A DNA stretch of 64,000 nucleotides from positions 310,001 to 374,000 of the forward strand of contig JAYJMM010000032.1 in the NCBI GenBank assembly GCA_037349105.1, written 5' to 3'. Each line of letters starts with the position of its first letter. Within the stretch, counting starts at the first letter, position 1. This stretch comes from Limnomonas spitsbergensis. Its lineage: Eukaryota > Chlorophyta > Chlorophyceae > Chlamydomonadales. Made by a program: the position numbers and the translations under genes. Shown here in pieces: positions 13,401-22,599 of the stretch. The notes beneath the pieces were generated by a model. It ran no database searches. It saw only the letters and a program-made list of their open reading frames with translations, and was not told where the DNA came from.

Positions 13401-14863
13401 CAGCCATACACCACACCGGTGATCTTACCATTTTCTCCGACTCCTTGGTTTCTCTCTATGATACGCAGAAGGCCCTTCGCTACCCACACACTCTGCTTGA
13501 ATGTAAGCACGCCCCCCTTCTCCTCGACATTCGTGCTCTCATCCTTACCAGGCTACGCCTCCGCCACCATTTTCACCTGTACAAGGTCAAATCTCACATC
13601 GGCATCATTGGCAATGAACTCGCAGATAAGGGTGCTGCACTCGCCCTCCAATCCCCCGAACATTGCGACTACACATGCACCTCAGATGTCCAACACTTCG
13701 CACACCTACCTGCATGGCCATGCCTCCCTCCCCCCCATGACACGGACGAACCGTGGTTTGCATCAGACCTTACCCATTCTTTGAAGGAACACATGTACCG
13801 CACCTGCCCCCTTCTCACAGATGGTCCTACTTCTCCCCCTCTGCCCTTGCGCTACGTCCGCATGCAAGTCCTCGTTGCCTCTGCCCTTGCCTCCTACCTC
13901 CCCGTCTTATGGCACATGGGTCTGCCCTTTAGTGGTATTCGCAACATCCTCAAATCGCGCACCAATACCCTGTGGACTGCGTCTACAGCCATGCATATGA
14001 ACCGCCCTTACAAAACAGCTGTAGGCACTCGCACCACCCCCCACTGTCCCATATGCTCCCATCCCAATGATACCCCTGGCCATCTTTTAGGCGGTTGTGC
14101 TCATTCCTCCATGTCCGCCTCGTACATTGCTCGACACAACCGAGCTGTATGCATCATCCAAACTGCTATTGCTAATGGCTCCCTAGGCTCCTCTTTTACT
14201 ATCATGGATGCCACTTCCCGTGCTAACCTCCCCTTCGGGGTCTATGACACCCGTCTTCCACGCTGGCTAGTACCCCGACGACCCCCCACTTTCCCAGACA
14301 CCTTTGATTACTGTGACAAACTGCGACCGGATTTGCTTATTGTCCAAAGTCTCCCACATTCCGAATTCCTTCGTCTTTCCCGCGCTGGTCAACTCTCTAG
14401 CTCACAAACTATGTCTCGGCTCCAGAGGACTTGCACTGTACACGTTGTTGAAGTCGGTTACACCTCCGAATTTTCTTTCGAACAGTGTCATGCCCGTAAA
14501 TCAGAACAACATTTACAACTTATCCTTCTCCTCAAACATAATGGTTGGACAGTTTCCTTGGCACCCGTTCTCCATCCTGCCCTTCCACCTGATCCTTCGC
14601 CGACCGTGCCCATCCCCCCCCCTCATCCTTCCCCGCCTTCTTCTCATACACATATCATCCTTCTGGGCACCGCAGGCTTCCTCTTTCGTCCTGCCGATAA
14701 AATCCTCAGCATGCTCGGTATCTCCAAACACGACATCTCCTCCGTCCTCAGCCGTCTCACGAAGCATACCATACGCTGCCATATAAACATCCTTCGTCAG
14801 CGTCGCCATCTGGAAAACTCCCCTGCCCATTATTGTCCGGTACCCCTTGACGATCCTCCTTAA
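10427..14863 (+). CDS. 5'-truncated LINE polyprotein: RT end, PCIF1-like MTase, RNase H, nuclease
   Basis: One open frame of about 1,478 codons. It opens after a stop at 10424-10426; residues below are counted from 10559. Residues 1-130: end of a LINE reverse transcriptase (YKYLGVYI, then LNILEHVLKPKITY); the catalytic palm lies upstream and is missing. About 330-500: proline-rich linker. About 590-790: PCIF1-like methyltransferase region, listed separately. About 885-1025: RNase H with YTDGSA, RAELAGI, FSDSLVSL and KSHIGIIGNELADKG, so the D, E, D, D set is present. About 1163: zinc knuckle C-x2-C-x8-H-x4-C, then ARHN (about 1191), RPDLLIV (about 1257), VVEVGY (about 1298) and RKSEQH. This matches the CCHC, R/K-HN, PD...D/E layout of restriction-like endonucleases in R2 and Dualen/RandI elements. 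A DNA nick primes reverse transcription in such elements. 5' truncation is usual for LINE copies. The rest of the frame is undamaged, which suggests a young insertion. Confidence 0.88.
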   Translation, partial: GFSFILGGNATRKFSFTRLVDTFDRHNTRLRQQLKDQFHVNGQPVPYYPPDKPYKYLGVYITMTLDFRHHLQHLSSSIYTKGRQLINANLPPQLALNILEHVLKPKITYCFPIAPFSLADIATLDQQLAQIARLCMNLGPSFPTTLIHTPLDRGGVGLTSLLVDYIQISALSLTRALNDSGDLGPLTRGVLHSQLHFHGSLPIPLQRTPRSFYIHPLPMRQLSLLHKADITLHQSTSGIIPLLGNDLLQQLILILHPTHPGGDTMPVSISDYTFLSPLWHVGIVSLASLVTTISGHPYLIPANTLRDAFLHKARTEDLAKAQRVLNQLTLLLHGIALPLAKQHTLTSPLLEDTRRVTVAHDFAHIPQGTHHSLQQIASSLLYTDPTAPTHAPPPTRIPPPPVPPPVPSRRTRVAPSPSHATLPRPLPTLLGLACTMTRMSTSLPPILRPLIMPAFTRSLLAHTFQSLPPPPLSLPIPTLLPRHNTTLPPLPPPPTSQINTLHPPATLNVLHMLDTALEPVHPLDTHLTNLQQQGTWSRDPFPSVTPFPPPPGEDPNYLLDQSLIDSHLVIHTSPVNPDYDILPPLSFTIQIGLRYPTTHTPFPMPTLSTSMAQTHLDRAFVYRPNGTYVGHIPVRRLLWLRACYDRIRTTHPIDFARLTDGSFAHDLASLLLRYRLSNTSPQRPNITSRTGKHSPLLPPPAINANWVTPASLHTDISAIMPLTVHRFSSPLSVPFSALQYSSLREKDCLFGAHYQPYSTPWTGTSLVEPPFSGPALLKAIRWSLASLQKQPHIPTSTFIVVPNWKQAKFMTLLNSGHRHISYTNLHHTHLPFLPPDHLTPADIANAGMPKFDLLLLLISNTLGDTTRTFPYIAPTLAPGSSHPSRYLLPPGFGQANLLPQPTTFLAPPPSAQPSPTTPPPYAPSYPLRWHDIPAYYTDGSALSTPGKGTATGAAFYCTQDTTTYTVHPDGRAETNTITRAELAGIHAALTHAAIHHTGDLTIFSDSLVSLYDTQKALRYPHTLLECKHAPLLLDIRALILTRLRLRHHFHLYKVKSHIGIIGNELADKGAALALQSPEHCDYTCTSDVQHFAHLPAWPCLPPPHDTDEPWFASDLTHSLKEHMYRTCPLLTDGPTSPPLPLRYVRMQVLVASALASYLPVLWHMGLPFSGIRNILKSRTNTLWTASTAMHMNRPYKTAVGTRTTPHCPICSHPNDTPGHLLGGCAHSSMSASYIARHNRAVCIIQTAIANGSLGSSFTIMDATSRANLPFGVYDTRLPRWLVPRRPPTFPDTFDYCDKLRPDLLIVQSLPHSEFLRLSRAGQLSSSQTMSRLQRTCTVHVVEVGYTSEFSFEQCHARKSEQHLQLILLLKHNGWTVSLAPVLHPALPPDPSPTVPIPPPHPSPPSSHTHIILLGTAGFLFRPADKILSMLGISKHDISSVLSRLTKHTIRCHINILRQRRHLENSPAHYCPVPLDDPP
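12310..12905 (+). other. PCIF1-like methyltransferase domain inside the LINE ORF
   Basis: ORF residues about 590-790. Visible in order: LASLLLRYRLSNT (PCIF1 family: LLLRY before the core), a helix-rich spacer, HRFSSPLSV (family: CFASPLNC), YSSLREKDCLFGAH (family: YCS..xDxDxxFGS), TGTSLVEPPFSG (family: GSFxxNPPF), FIVVPNW (family: FIVFIPEW) and a histidine/aromatic stretch after SGH. PCIF1 methylates N6 of cap-adjacent adenosine using S-adenosylmethionine. The order and spacing of motifs match well, but the catalytic NPPF asparagine reads as glutamate (EPPF) here. Activity is therefore uncertain. It lies between the RT remnant and RNase H. The assignment rests on remembered family motifs, not a search. 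Confidence 0.6.
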
Positions 14864-15278
14864 GAGGTCGGTCAGACTGCGTTACGTTTGGGGTTGCGTC
14901 AGGAAAAAGTGCAAACGCGATGCCGGTCACACTACCCAAACGCCAAACGCAACGTGTCAAAACGCGAAACGCAAACGCAGGGGGGGGGGGGGGTTGACGT
15001 TTCGCGTTTGAGATTTTTCATGAATTCCAGCTTAAGCTTGATCTTAAGCTGGACACGAACAATATATATGTTACAATGTAAGGAAATATCAACCCCGAGT
15101 CGCTGGGAGACGGAATTCGCACAAAAATGTACCATGCCGTGCCCTGACGTCGTCTTGCCCTGCCGTCTTGCCCAAACGCAGTGTGACCAGTTTAGCGTCA
15201 GATTCACGCTAAATCCAAACGCAACCCAAACGCAACTGCCAAACGCAACCTCAAACGTAACGCAGTCTGACCGACCCC
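14864..15278. mobile_element. Harbinger-type MITE, family A, copy 1
   Basis: A 415-bp element. Its ends read GAGGTCGGTCAGACTGCG and, inverted, GGGGTCGGTCAGACTGCG, continuing into CGTTACGTTTG on both sides. It is flanked by TAA at 14861-14863 and 15279-15281. A 3-bp TWA target duplication is the hallmark of PIF/Harbinger elements. No transposase is encoded. The left TAA is also the stop codon of the LINE ORF. Copy 2 (53832-54242) is nearly identical and in the opposite orientation. Confidence 0.9.
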
Positions 15279-15281
15279 TAA

Positions 15282-16370
15282 CCACAAAGTTTTTTGTCTC
15301 CCGGTGTACGGCATTTCAAATCCCGTATTCCTCAAGCCACGCTCAGGCGTTTTCTTTCTTTCTTTCTTTAAGGAATGCTACAAGTTGTGCTACAAGGAAT
15401 CAGCAACGGTATCGTGGGTGGGGCACTCTGTGTCGGTATCCTCCCACACCTGGACATTCCTTCATTTTTATTGCAGTATCGCATCAATTCGTGTGATGAT
15501 GAGGTCTCTGTACCAACTCGTATGTTGACGAGACCTGCTGCTTCAACTCTTTGTCACGTTTCTATCCAGCCAGGGCTTACTAACACGCCTTTGTCTATTT
15601 GTGCCTAAGCTTGTTTGGGACTGTTTGCTGCATGCCGTGGGCAGATTAGGGCGACATGGGGTAATCTTTCTTTCCCTGATGAATTGAGCTCACCGTAAGA
15701 ACAGGACGCTCTGTATCCAGACACAAATTTTTGAATTGTAATTGAATTAAAATCTCTGAGGTCCTGTCTCCCCCTTTCCTTTACCTAGGGGGGTGCAGGT
15801 CAGCCCACATGATTCTCATGAGTTTGCAGCAGCCATGATGGGTTCAGTTCCCCCCTCAGGACTGTAAGGCAGGGGCTTTCCTGCTTAAAAATGTCTATTG
15901 AAGTGAATGATAGTTTTTTTTATCGTAGTACCGTGTAGTCCAGAAAATCTGAGTGTTTGTTTTGGAATGTAAATAGTATGAACTTCTGCACTGTAGGGGA
16001 TTATGTATATCTGTTCCCATGAATTGTATTCCCGCGCCCATATTGTGTACGGTATCTGACGGCTAGCTGGAAGCCTGTGAAGTCCTTGGCCTTGTGCTGG
16101 GTGGTAGGCTGGGAGCCACTCTGGGCAGGAAGCCATTGCAGTTGCGCTGGTTCGTTCGTGGATGGGGGTACACGGGAGCAGCTGGTATCCCTAGAGAGCA
16201 ACACCTAGGAACACCTAGGAGCCAGACAAAATGGAGGAGCCGAAGGGAAGCACAACAGGACAACCAGGGAAGGCCTGGGGGCCAACCCAACAACAGAGCA
16301 GCCGTAATAGAGCACAAGCCCCGTTGGTGTCCAGAGGAGCAGAACACAGAAGTCGCTGCTTAGACTTGAC
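15282..16370. other. Spacer without recognisable gene
   Basis: Probably includes the 3' untranslated part of the LINE. The word AATGCTACAAG occurs at about 10451 before the LINE and again at about 15373 after it, a possible target duplication, although the surroundings match poorly. Nothing else was recognised. Confidence 0.35.
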
Positions 16371-16373
16371 TGA

Positions 16374-16936
16374 GTGTGGCCGCAAAGCACAACCTGCTGT
16401 GCTCCCTTCCATGTGGATGCACTTTGGAAGCGCTACAAGCTGGTCGTGTACAGCCCGACAATCGCTGCAGGTGTTGACTTAAGTAGTCAGCACTTTGACC
16501 GCATTGATGTACATGTACTTGTGCCACCGCTCGGCGCTGCCTGCCACAGCACTGCATATGGCATTTCGCGTGCGCAAGTTGACAGACGCAACGGTCAGGT
16601 GTGTCGCGACGGCAACTAATGCGCCCGAGCCTCGAGGCAAAGCGCATGCCAATGACTAGCGTGAGAATGGCAGACTGGCTACGGCGGGCGGCTGCCGGAA
16701 TGTCGGACCGGGAACGGCAGGTGGAACAAGTACGTGTCGAATGCAGCCTGGGAGCCACAAAGAAAGACGCGGCATGGATCCGGCAGATGACGTTGGACGA
16801 GCTATGGCCGCAAGGTGTCACACCCCACGATGCCCGGCGACAACTACCCAACGTCCTTATCTGGTGGCGCACCCATAGCCTATGCGATTCTCGTCTTCTC
16901 CTCCTACTTCATGGCACATCCCCAGAGGCGGTCTGA
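16374..16936 (+). pseudogene. Decayed helicase-like fragment
   Basis: Two overlapping frames (16374-16619 and 16601-16936) carry coding-like sequence. The first reads WKRYKLVVYSPTIAAGVDL followed by HFDRIDVHVLV. This resembles the helicase motif (Y-TP/SPT-x-x-x-G-V-x-F...HFD) of origin-binding-protein helicases found in large DNA viruses and some mobile elements. The second frame has MSDRERQVEQ...LDELWPQG and a charged helical stretch. The frame change and lack of a start suggest a broken relic. It could also be an exon pair of an unrecognised gene. Confidence 0.35.
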
Positions 16937-16939
16937 GCC

Positions 16940-18065
16940 TCCTCCCCGCCTTTTCTTACGTCAACATAAACTATCTCTACGAATACTCTGATGCAGGCAA
17001 AAACCACTAGACATGCCCCGGAAGGTCCACAACAGCCGAAGTAAATGGCCCCCGTTATAATCAAGCAGAAGACTGACCCTGAATAAGAAGCAACAAAATT
17101 AGTATTTGAAAATGCAGCACTTGGTGGTTCAAAACCTTTCAAAAAGTGGATGCGGCACAGAACCCAACTTCATTAAGATTTCACGCCCAAACTTATTCTA
17201 GCCAGTAAGCGAACACAAAATGTCCAAGCAAGCTCGGGTGCCTGCACATTTCCGGAGTATGGTAAGTATAGTCACCTGCTGGAAGAGCATATGTAGCAGT
17301 TCTCAATGGCTGATGACCAGGCATACGACTGAGTTACGAACAGGCGCAACTTGCCTAAAAGGGCCTTGGGAGGGCAAGTAGGACGGGTAGGAGGAGGGGC
17401 GGCAGGCACCGGTCAGCCAACTCTAAAATGAGCCGGATGGGGATGAAGACTGAAGTGTGGTCTGTTGGGGCCTGCCTTCCACCTTTGCATCTCGCTCCCT
17501 TGCCACGGTCACCGATGTTATGCTTAAACTAGGCAGTCTATGATAGTAAACTTGAACATCGGTGACCATTCCTGGCGGTCACATGGGGCCCACCCCCAAG
17601 TTGGCAAAAAACGGGCAACGGAGGGCGCTACGCAGCCAAACAGCTGCATAAGATGTGGAAGCGAGCCGCCTCTCATGACCCGCCCGACCGCCCGCTCGCT
17701 CTACCACGAGTTTGGTACCACGAGTTGCCCGCGAAAATTGTCATCAGGTTTCCAAAGGTTCTGCCCCTCTACACACCCTGCTCCCTGGTAATAATCCTTT
17801 GCTTATCACTGGCTGCAATGTGACTGGAGTGTGCGGATTTCTGCCTTAATTCAAGAAGAATGGGGAATGACCCGATGATGTGTCCTTCGAATTGTTGATA
17901 GGGAAAGAAAGCATGGGAAGGAGATCTTCCCAGTTCTTGTGGGACTGGTCGATAAAGTGACAGTCGGTACTTGGCAGTGGATGAGAAGATAATTATTTAA
18001 GATAGTCGATGTGAGGTTTCGCCGATATCTATATCTAGATTTTCGTAACAGAAATGACCGGTCAC
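16940..18065. other. Spacer, nothing recognised
   Basis: No domain, RNA gene or repeat array could be supported here. Confidence 0.4.
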
Positions 18066-18069
18066 GTCG

Positions 18070-18760
18070 GGGAAACTGTGCGTGGGTGTACCCACGGCCA
18101 CCCAGTGGGGATGCCACCCGACAACTGTGGGTCCCCCCACGTGGGTCCACCCCCCTCCCGCGTGGGTGTACGCGTGGGGTACACCATTGGGTGAACACGC
18201 GTGGGTGTCGCCACGGTGGGCGGACCCGCGTGGTGTAACCCAGATGCGTGACCCCGCATGGGTGACCGCAACGATGGAACCCCGCGTGGGTAGACCCACG
18301 CGCACCCCCGCGTGGGTATACCCAAGGGGTACACCATTGGGTGACCACGCGTGGGTGTCGCCACGGTGGGCGGACCCGCGTGGTGTAACCCAGATGTGTG
18401 ACCCCGCATGGGTGACCGCAACGATGGAACCCCGCGTGGGTAGACCCACGCGCACCCCCGCGTGGGTATACCCAAGGGGTACACCATTGGGTGAACACGC
18501 GTGGGTGTCGCCACGGTGGGCGGACCCGCGTGGTGTAACCCAGATGTGTGACCCCGCATGGGTGACCGCGACGATGGAACCCCGCGTGGGTAGACCCACG
18601 CGCACCCCCGCGTGGGTATACCCAAGGGGTACACCATTGGGTGAACACGCGTGGGTGTCGCCACGGTGGGCGGACCCGCGTGGTGTGACCCCGCATGGGT
18701 GACCGCGACGATGGGACCCCGCGTGGGAGATGCCACAGTGGGTGAACACGCGTGGGATTC
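18070..18760. repeat. 150-bp tandem array of CGTGGG/CCCACG words
   Basis: The marker CCACGGTGGGCGGACCCGCG recurs at 18211, 18361, 18511 and 18661, an exact 150-bp period. Each unit is itself built of short palindromic CGTGGGT/ACCCACG words. Because 150 is a multiple of three and stop codons are rare in the unit, long meaningless ORFs run through it on both strands. Confidence 0.95.
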
Positions 18761-19413
18761 CAATAGTCAGTTCCCCCATTAAGGACTCCCTACTGTTGTT
18801 TCCATTTGTGGGATTTCCGAATTGTGTTCCCCCATTCTGGGCTACCACGGTGGGTTTTTCAAGACGTGTTTCCCCATTTAGGTAATTTAGGGCTTGCTTG
18901 ATTTGTTTCCATACCAGGGTTTTCCCAATGCGTGTCGACCCATTCAGGGTTTCCTCCATTTGTTTCCATGCATGGTTATCCTATATTAAATTGTGGTAAA
19001 AAGGCCTGATTCCTCCATTCAACATCAAATCGTTGTTTAAAGGCCTGATTCGTCCATACTTGTACTCCAGAAGAAAACGACTGAATTCCTCAACTAATTC
19101 CAAATCCACATTCAACATTAAATAATTGAAAAACGCAATATAGAGTCTTGAGTCAAAATATATGATACGGAACATATTGATGCCTGATTTCTGGGTTGAA
19201 ATAGGCACACACTTGAAGCAAGCCATCAGCGATGCCCTCAAGTTATGCAATCATAGAAGACACACGCTACTCAATCAGAAAGCTCATTTCTCAATCAGAA
19301 AGCTCGGCAGGGCCGCTGTTCCTTTATTCGAGAGCTCACAAGTCAATCAGAATCCTCCCGTTGCCAACAGAAAGCTCAGTCCTCCATCACGAAACACACT
19401 ACTCACAACCGCT

Positions 19414-20808
19414 ATGGGGCAAAACCAGCGTCAGCACAAGCAAGAAGTTTTGAGTGCAGCCAAACTTGCTTTAGAGTGTGCGAGTGCTGCATCACTCTCG
19501 GCTCGCATTTCATACAGTTGGAAGGACAGGACAGGATCCAGCGGCTTCATTTTCATCGAATCTAGCAAGGAGGGAGAGGAGGTGGAGGAGGCGGGGTTTT
19601 CGGCCGGAATGCCCATGTGCCTGGACTCACCGCAGCCTACGCGCGGGGAGGTAGCGGAGGTCCTGTCTAGTGGAGGTCCCGAGCGAGAGCTTGAGCCTCA
19701 TACCGTCACATGTGAGCAGCGAGCATGGAGGGCCTTGGGCGCAACAGAGTCAGCTATGAACCTGACCAAGATGACCACGGTGGTGCAGCATGCGTTGCCG
19801 TGCACCTTGGCTGAGGTCAGCTCAGCAGTAGCAGGGAGCTGGCGAGAGACTTTTGAGACTGAAAGGTGCTTCATGGAGCCGGATGCCGTCAAGTCAGCTC
19901 AAAGCAGGGTCACATGGGGCGCCCTCCTCAGCCTCGCACCAAAGCAATGGCTCTGAAAGTGCGATGTCATGAACGCCTACATGAACCTCCTTCATGTTGG
20001 TGTCATCTATGTTGTTTTCACTTGCCTGTATTGAGGCTGTATAAGACTGCAATGTTTTATTGAGTGCATATGATTGCTTCATGCTTTGCCCTTATCCTTT
20101 CGTATGAGAAATGCAGCCTTGATCCGGTTTAATTCAGTAGCGCATTGGACAGTAAGAAAATTGTGAGAATCTGTTATTTCCTCCCCTCTGTAGGTGCGCA
20201 ACAAGGAGACGTCGTTACCAAGGGTTGTATTCTTCAAACACCCAGTTTGCGGGTTTGCTGGTCCCGGAGCCAGCAGGCTCCTACGTGTACCCGAAGTTCA
20301 AATGGGCAGTGCTGGAGGACACACAGCTTTTCTTCTTCCTTGTGAACGTGAACAAGAACCACTGGATCGGAGCTGTGGTGGATGTTATGGGCAAGAGGCT
20401 ATTCGTCATGGAACCACTTGACGAGGTGAATTTAAACATGTGATACACTTGCGTTTTGCTACATGCGCCCATGCACCCTTCCCATGTGCCCATGCACCGT
20501 TCCCCTCGACTCATGCACCCCTCACCATGCACCCTTCATTCCCCATGGGCCCATATGATCTTCCCCTGCGCCCATGCATCCTTCATTCCTTCCCCATGCG
20601 CCCCTGCCCCCTTCACGTGCATCCATGCATTCTTCCCATTCGCCCATGCACCCGTCCCATTTGCCCACGAACATTCCCGTGCGCCCATGCTATCATGCCA
20701 TGCGCCCATGCACCCTCCCCTTCATGAGTGCAGAAATTCAGCTTCACCCAGAAGGACATGTACCGACTACGAGTTGTAGTGCTTCACGAACTCTTGACTT
20801 TCTCATAG
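19414..20808 (+). pseudogene. Ulp1/SENP-type (C48) cysteine protease pseudogene
   Basis: Exon pieces of a SUMO-protease domain occur in the right order. Piece a (to about 19995) ends ALLSLAPKQWL, a stop, then CDVMNAYMNLL, matching the Ulp1 signature WLND-x-V-x-N-x-Y. Piece b (20194-20425) has VRNKETSLPRVVFF, a +1 shift at an AAA run near 20236, then NTQFAGLL, and FFFLVNVNKNHWIGAVVD, where NHW is the catalytic histidine region. Piece c (20734-20808) reads KFSFTQKDMYRLRVVV, the family's C-terminal helix. The section with the catalytic Q...DCG should lie between b and c but is absent; a CATGCACCC array fills that place. Upstream codons from 19414 are not recognised. C48 domains occur in host SUMO proteases and in several transposons; the origin cannot be told. 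Confidence 0.65.
20455..20720. repeat. Degenerate CCCATGCACCCTTC minisatellite
   Basis: About 15 imperfect copies of a unit of roughly 15-18 bases built on GCCCATGCACC. The array lies in the intron of the C48 pseudogene, where the catalytic-cysteine exon would be expected. Confidence 0.85.
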
Positions 20809-20829
20809 ATTTCTGTCATGCCTTGTGAC

Positions 20830-21690
20830 TTCGGTCGTGTCTGCTGATTTCAGTCATGCCTAGTGACTTCGGTCCTGTCTAACTTCAGTCTTGCCTAGTA
20901 GTGACATCAAGCATGATGGAACCTGGCGATCTACGAGAGGCGCATTCATAAGTGTCTTATGTTGCTGTTTTACCCATGGCCTGATTTTGATTTACTTGCT
21001 CATAACAGTCTGAATTTATCTGGTATTCTTACTTGGTCCTAAAGTAGTTACTTATAATGAACAGTTTATCACGGGGTTTCTTCTGACTTTTGAAGAGGGC
21101 TGAATGAATGCGATGCTGTCGTTGTCCAAGCGCGCAAATTCAGAAGGAGGATATGTGTACATGTTTAGACCCGCGTGGGGCTGGTAGGGAACGTCCGAAC
21201 GGTGTGAAGGTTAGAGAAGTAAGGATAAAAACCGGTCAACTTGGAATGGAAAGTCCAGGCATATGAATTGTCATCTTTGTTGAATACGATTATTTTGTTA
21301 TACGCTGCCACCTACTAGCACCGGTATCACACCCATGCCCTCTCATCCGGTGCTCTCAACTTTTAGCCGTGGCGAACGTATCCAGCTTACTTGAACTGTC
21401 TAAAACAAGCATTCGAAAGCACATTGCTATGGCCAGCGCCTAGTGGCGACAAGTACAAGTTGAAAATCACGTCCGCCTGGAAGCTGCAAGGTCGTGGACC
21501 GGCCGTGATGTTTACTAGTACTTACAAGGCGAGGGTAAATCGAGGTACCACGGTAGCTTGCCTTGTATCACGGTAAGGAAAAACGACCATGGTTGCTAGG
21601 ATGGCTCCCCCCATATCGTAGTGACTTGGGTCCTGTCTAGTGACGTCGGCCCTGCTTGACTTTAGTCATGTCGGTGACTTCGGTCCTGCC
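20830..21690. other. Spacer with short TGACTTCGGTC repeats
   Basis: Variants of GTGACTTCGGTC(C/A)TG recur near 20828-20905 and 21622-21690. No coding region was recognised. Confidence 0.4.
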
Positions 21691-21699
21691 TGCTCAACA

Positions 21700-22110
21700 A
21701 CGGTGGCCTTTCCCACACGATGGTGCCTAAGGTGGAGATCCCCGCGCGTGGGGGGATACGTCGTGGGTCAGCAACGTGTGGAAATCCCCACGACGGGTCC
21801 ACCGCGGTGGCGTGTCCCACTCGATGGCGCCATGCGTGGGGATTCCCGTTAGGGGGGACACTTCTCGGGTCAGCAACGTGTGTGAATCCCCACGACGGGT
21901 CCACCTCAGTGGCTTTTCCCACTCGATGGTACCCTGCGTGGGAATTCCCGTGTGGGTATGCACGGCGTGGGTCAGCAACGTGTGGGATTCCCCACGACGG
22001 GTCCACCGCACTGGCTTTTCCCACTCGATGGTACCCTACGTGGGAATTCCCGTGTGGGAGTGCAGTAGTGGGTTATCCCACTGGGTGGTGACAATCCCCA
22101 ATGGGTAACC
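21700..22110. repeat. 102-bp tandem array of CCCACG/CGTGGG words
   Basis: The marker CAGCAACGTGTG recurs at 21769, 21871 and 21973, a period of 102 bp. Units also share TCCCACTCGATGG and GTGGGAATTCCC. Like the 18-kb array it is made of short palindromes, has a period divisible by three and gives spurious ORFs on both strands, but the unit sequence differs. Confidence 0.92.
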
Positions 22111-22452
22111 CCACGGCGGGTCTACCCATTGACTGCACCCCATGCACAGTTTCCCCGACGCAGAAATGGTCAACTCCCGTCAGGCGCAAATTTTGCCTGG
22201 TCTGTTTTTTTTGTGTTCTGTTGCTCACATGAACGGTGTTGCATTGACCCCCAATCTCTAAATTATTCCCATTGGATTCCCACAAGCTGCCCCGCCATCA
22301 AAAATCGTTTTCTTGGCCATTTCTCGCATGACAGCAAAAACAACCACACGTATGGTACCGGGCGTTGGCAAAAGAAAGAGTAATCTCAGCCGTAGCGCCC
22401 TCTTACGCACCATCAATGTTCTGCAATTCAGGTATATGTAGTATTTATATGT

Positions 22453-22560
22453 CAATGACGTTACACCACTGGGCCATGCTGCAAAGCTCGATTGCGTCGG
22501 CGTCCAACAGCAAGGTTGGAAACTAAAGAGAGAGAGGAAAGAGACCCCCTCAAAAAACAA
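22453..22560 (+). repeat. Dispersed repeat (head plus purine tract)
   Basis: Head TCAATGACGTTACACCACTG followed by GGCCATGCTGCAAAGCTCG and a purine-rich stretch. The best consensus head, from all sites, is AATGACGTTACACCTCTGGG then CCCTGCTCAAAAAGGCTCGG then CCGCGTGGGTGCCTAACTG. Other sites: 28836, 30604, 32161, about 32564, 33885 and 37113 (+), and about 44318-44468, 53400-53450 and 57440-57480 (inverted). Confidence 0.7.
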
Positions 22561-22599
22561 AACAAAAAGTCCTAATCCCCAATCCAACTACCTGAAGCT

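Noticed and set aside
11019..13784. Second-frame Pro/Ser-rich ORFs within the LINE
   Set aside because: Overprints of the main frame, which alone carries domains.
17851..18959. Long ORFs on both strands through the 150-bp array
   Set aside because: They result from a stop-poor repeat whose period is a multiple of three; present in several frames at once.
20440..20828. His/Pro/Cys-rich ORFs in the CATGCACCC array
   Set aside because: Repeat translation only, no start context or conserved domain.
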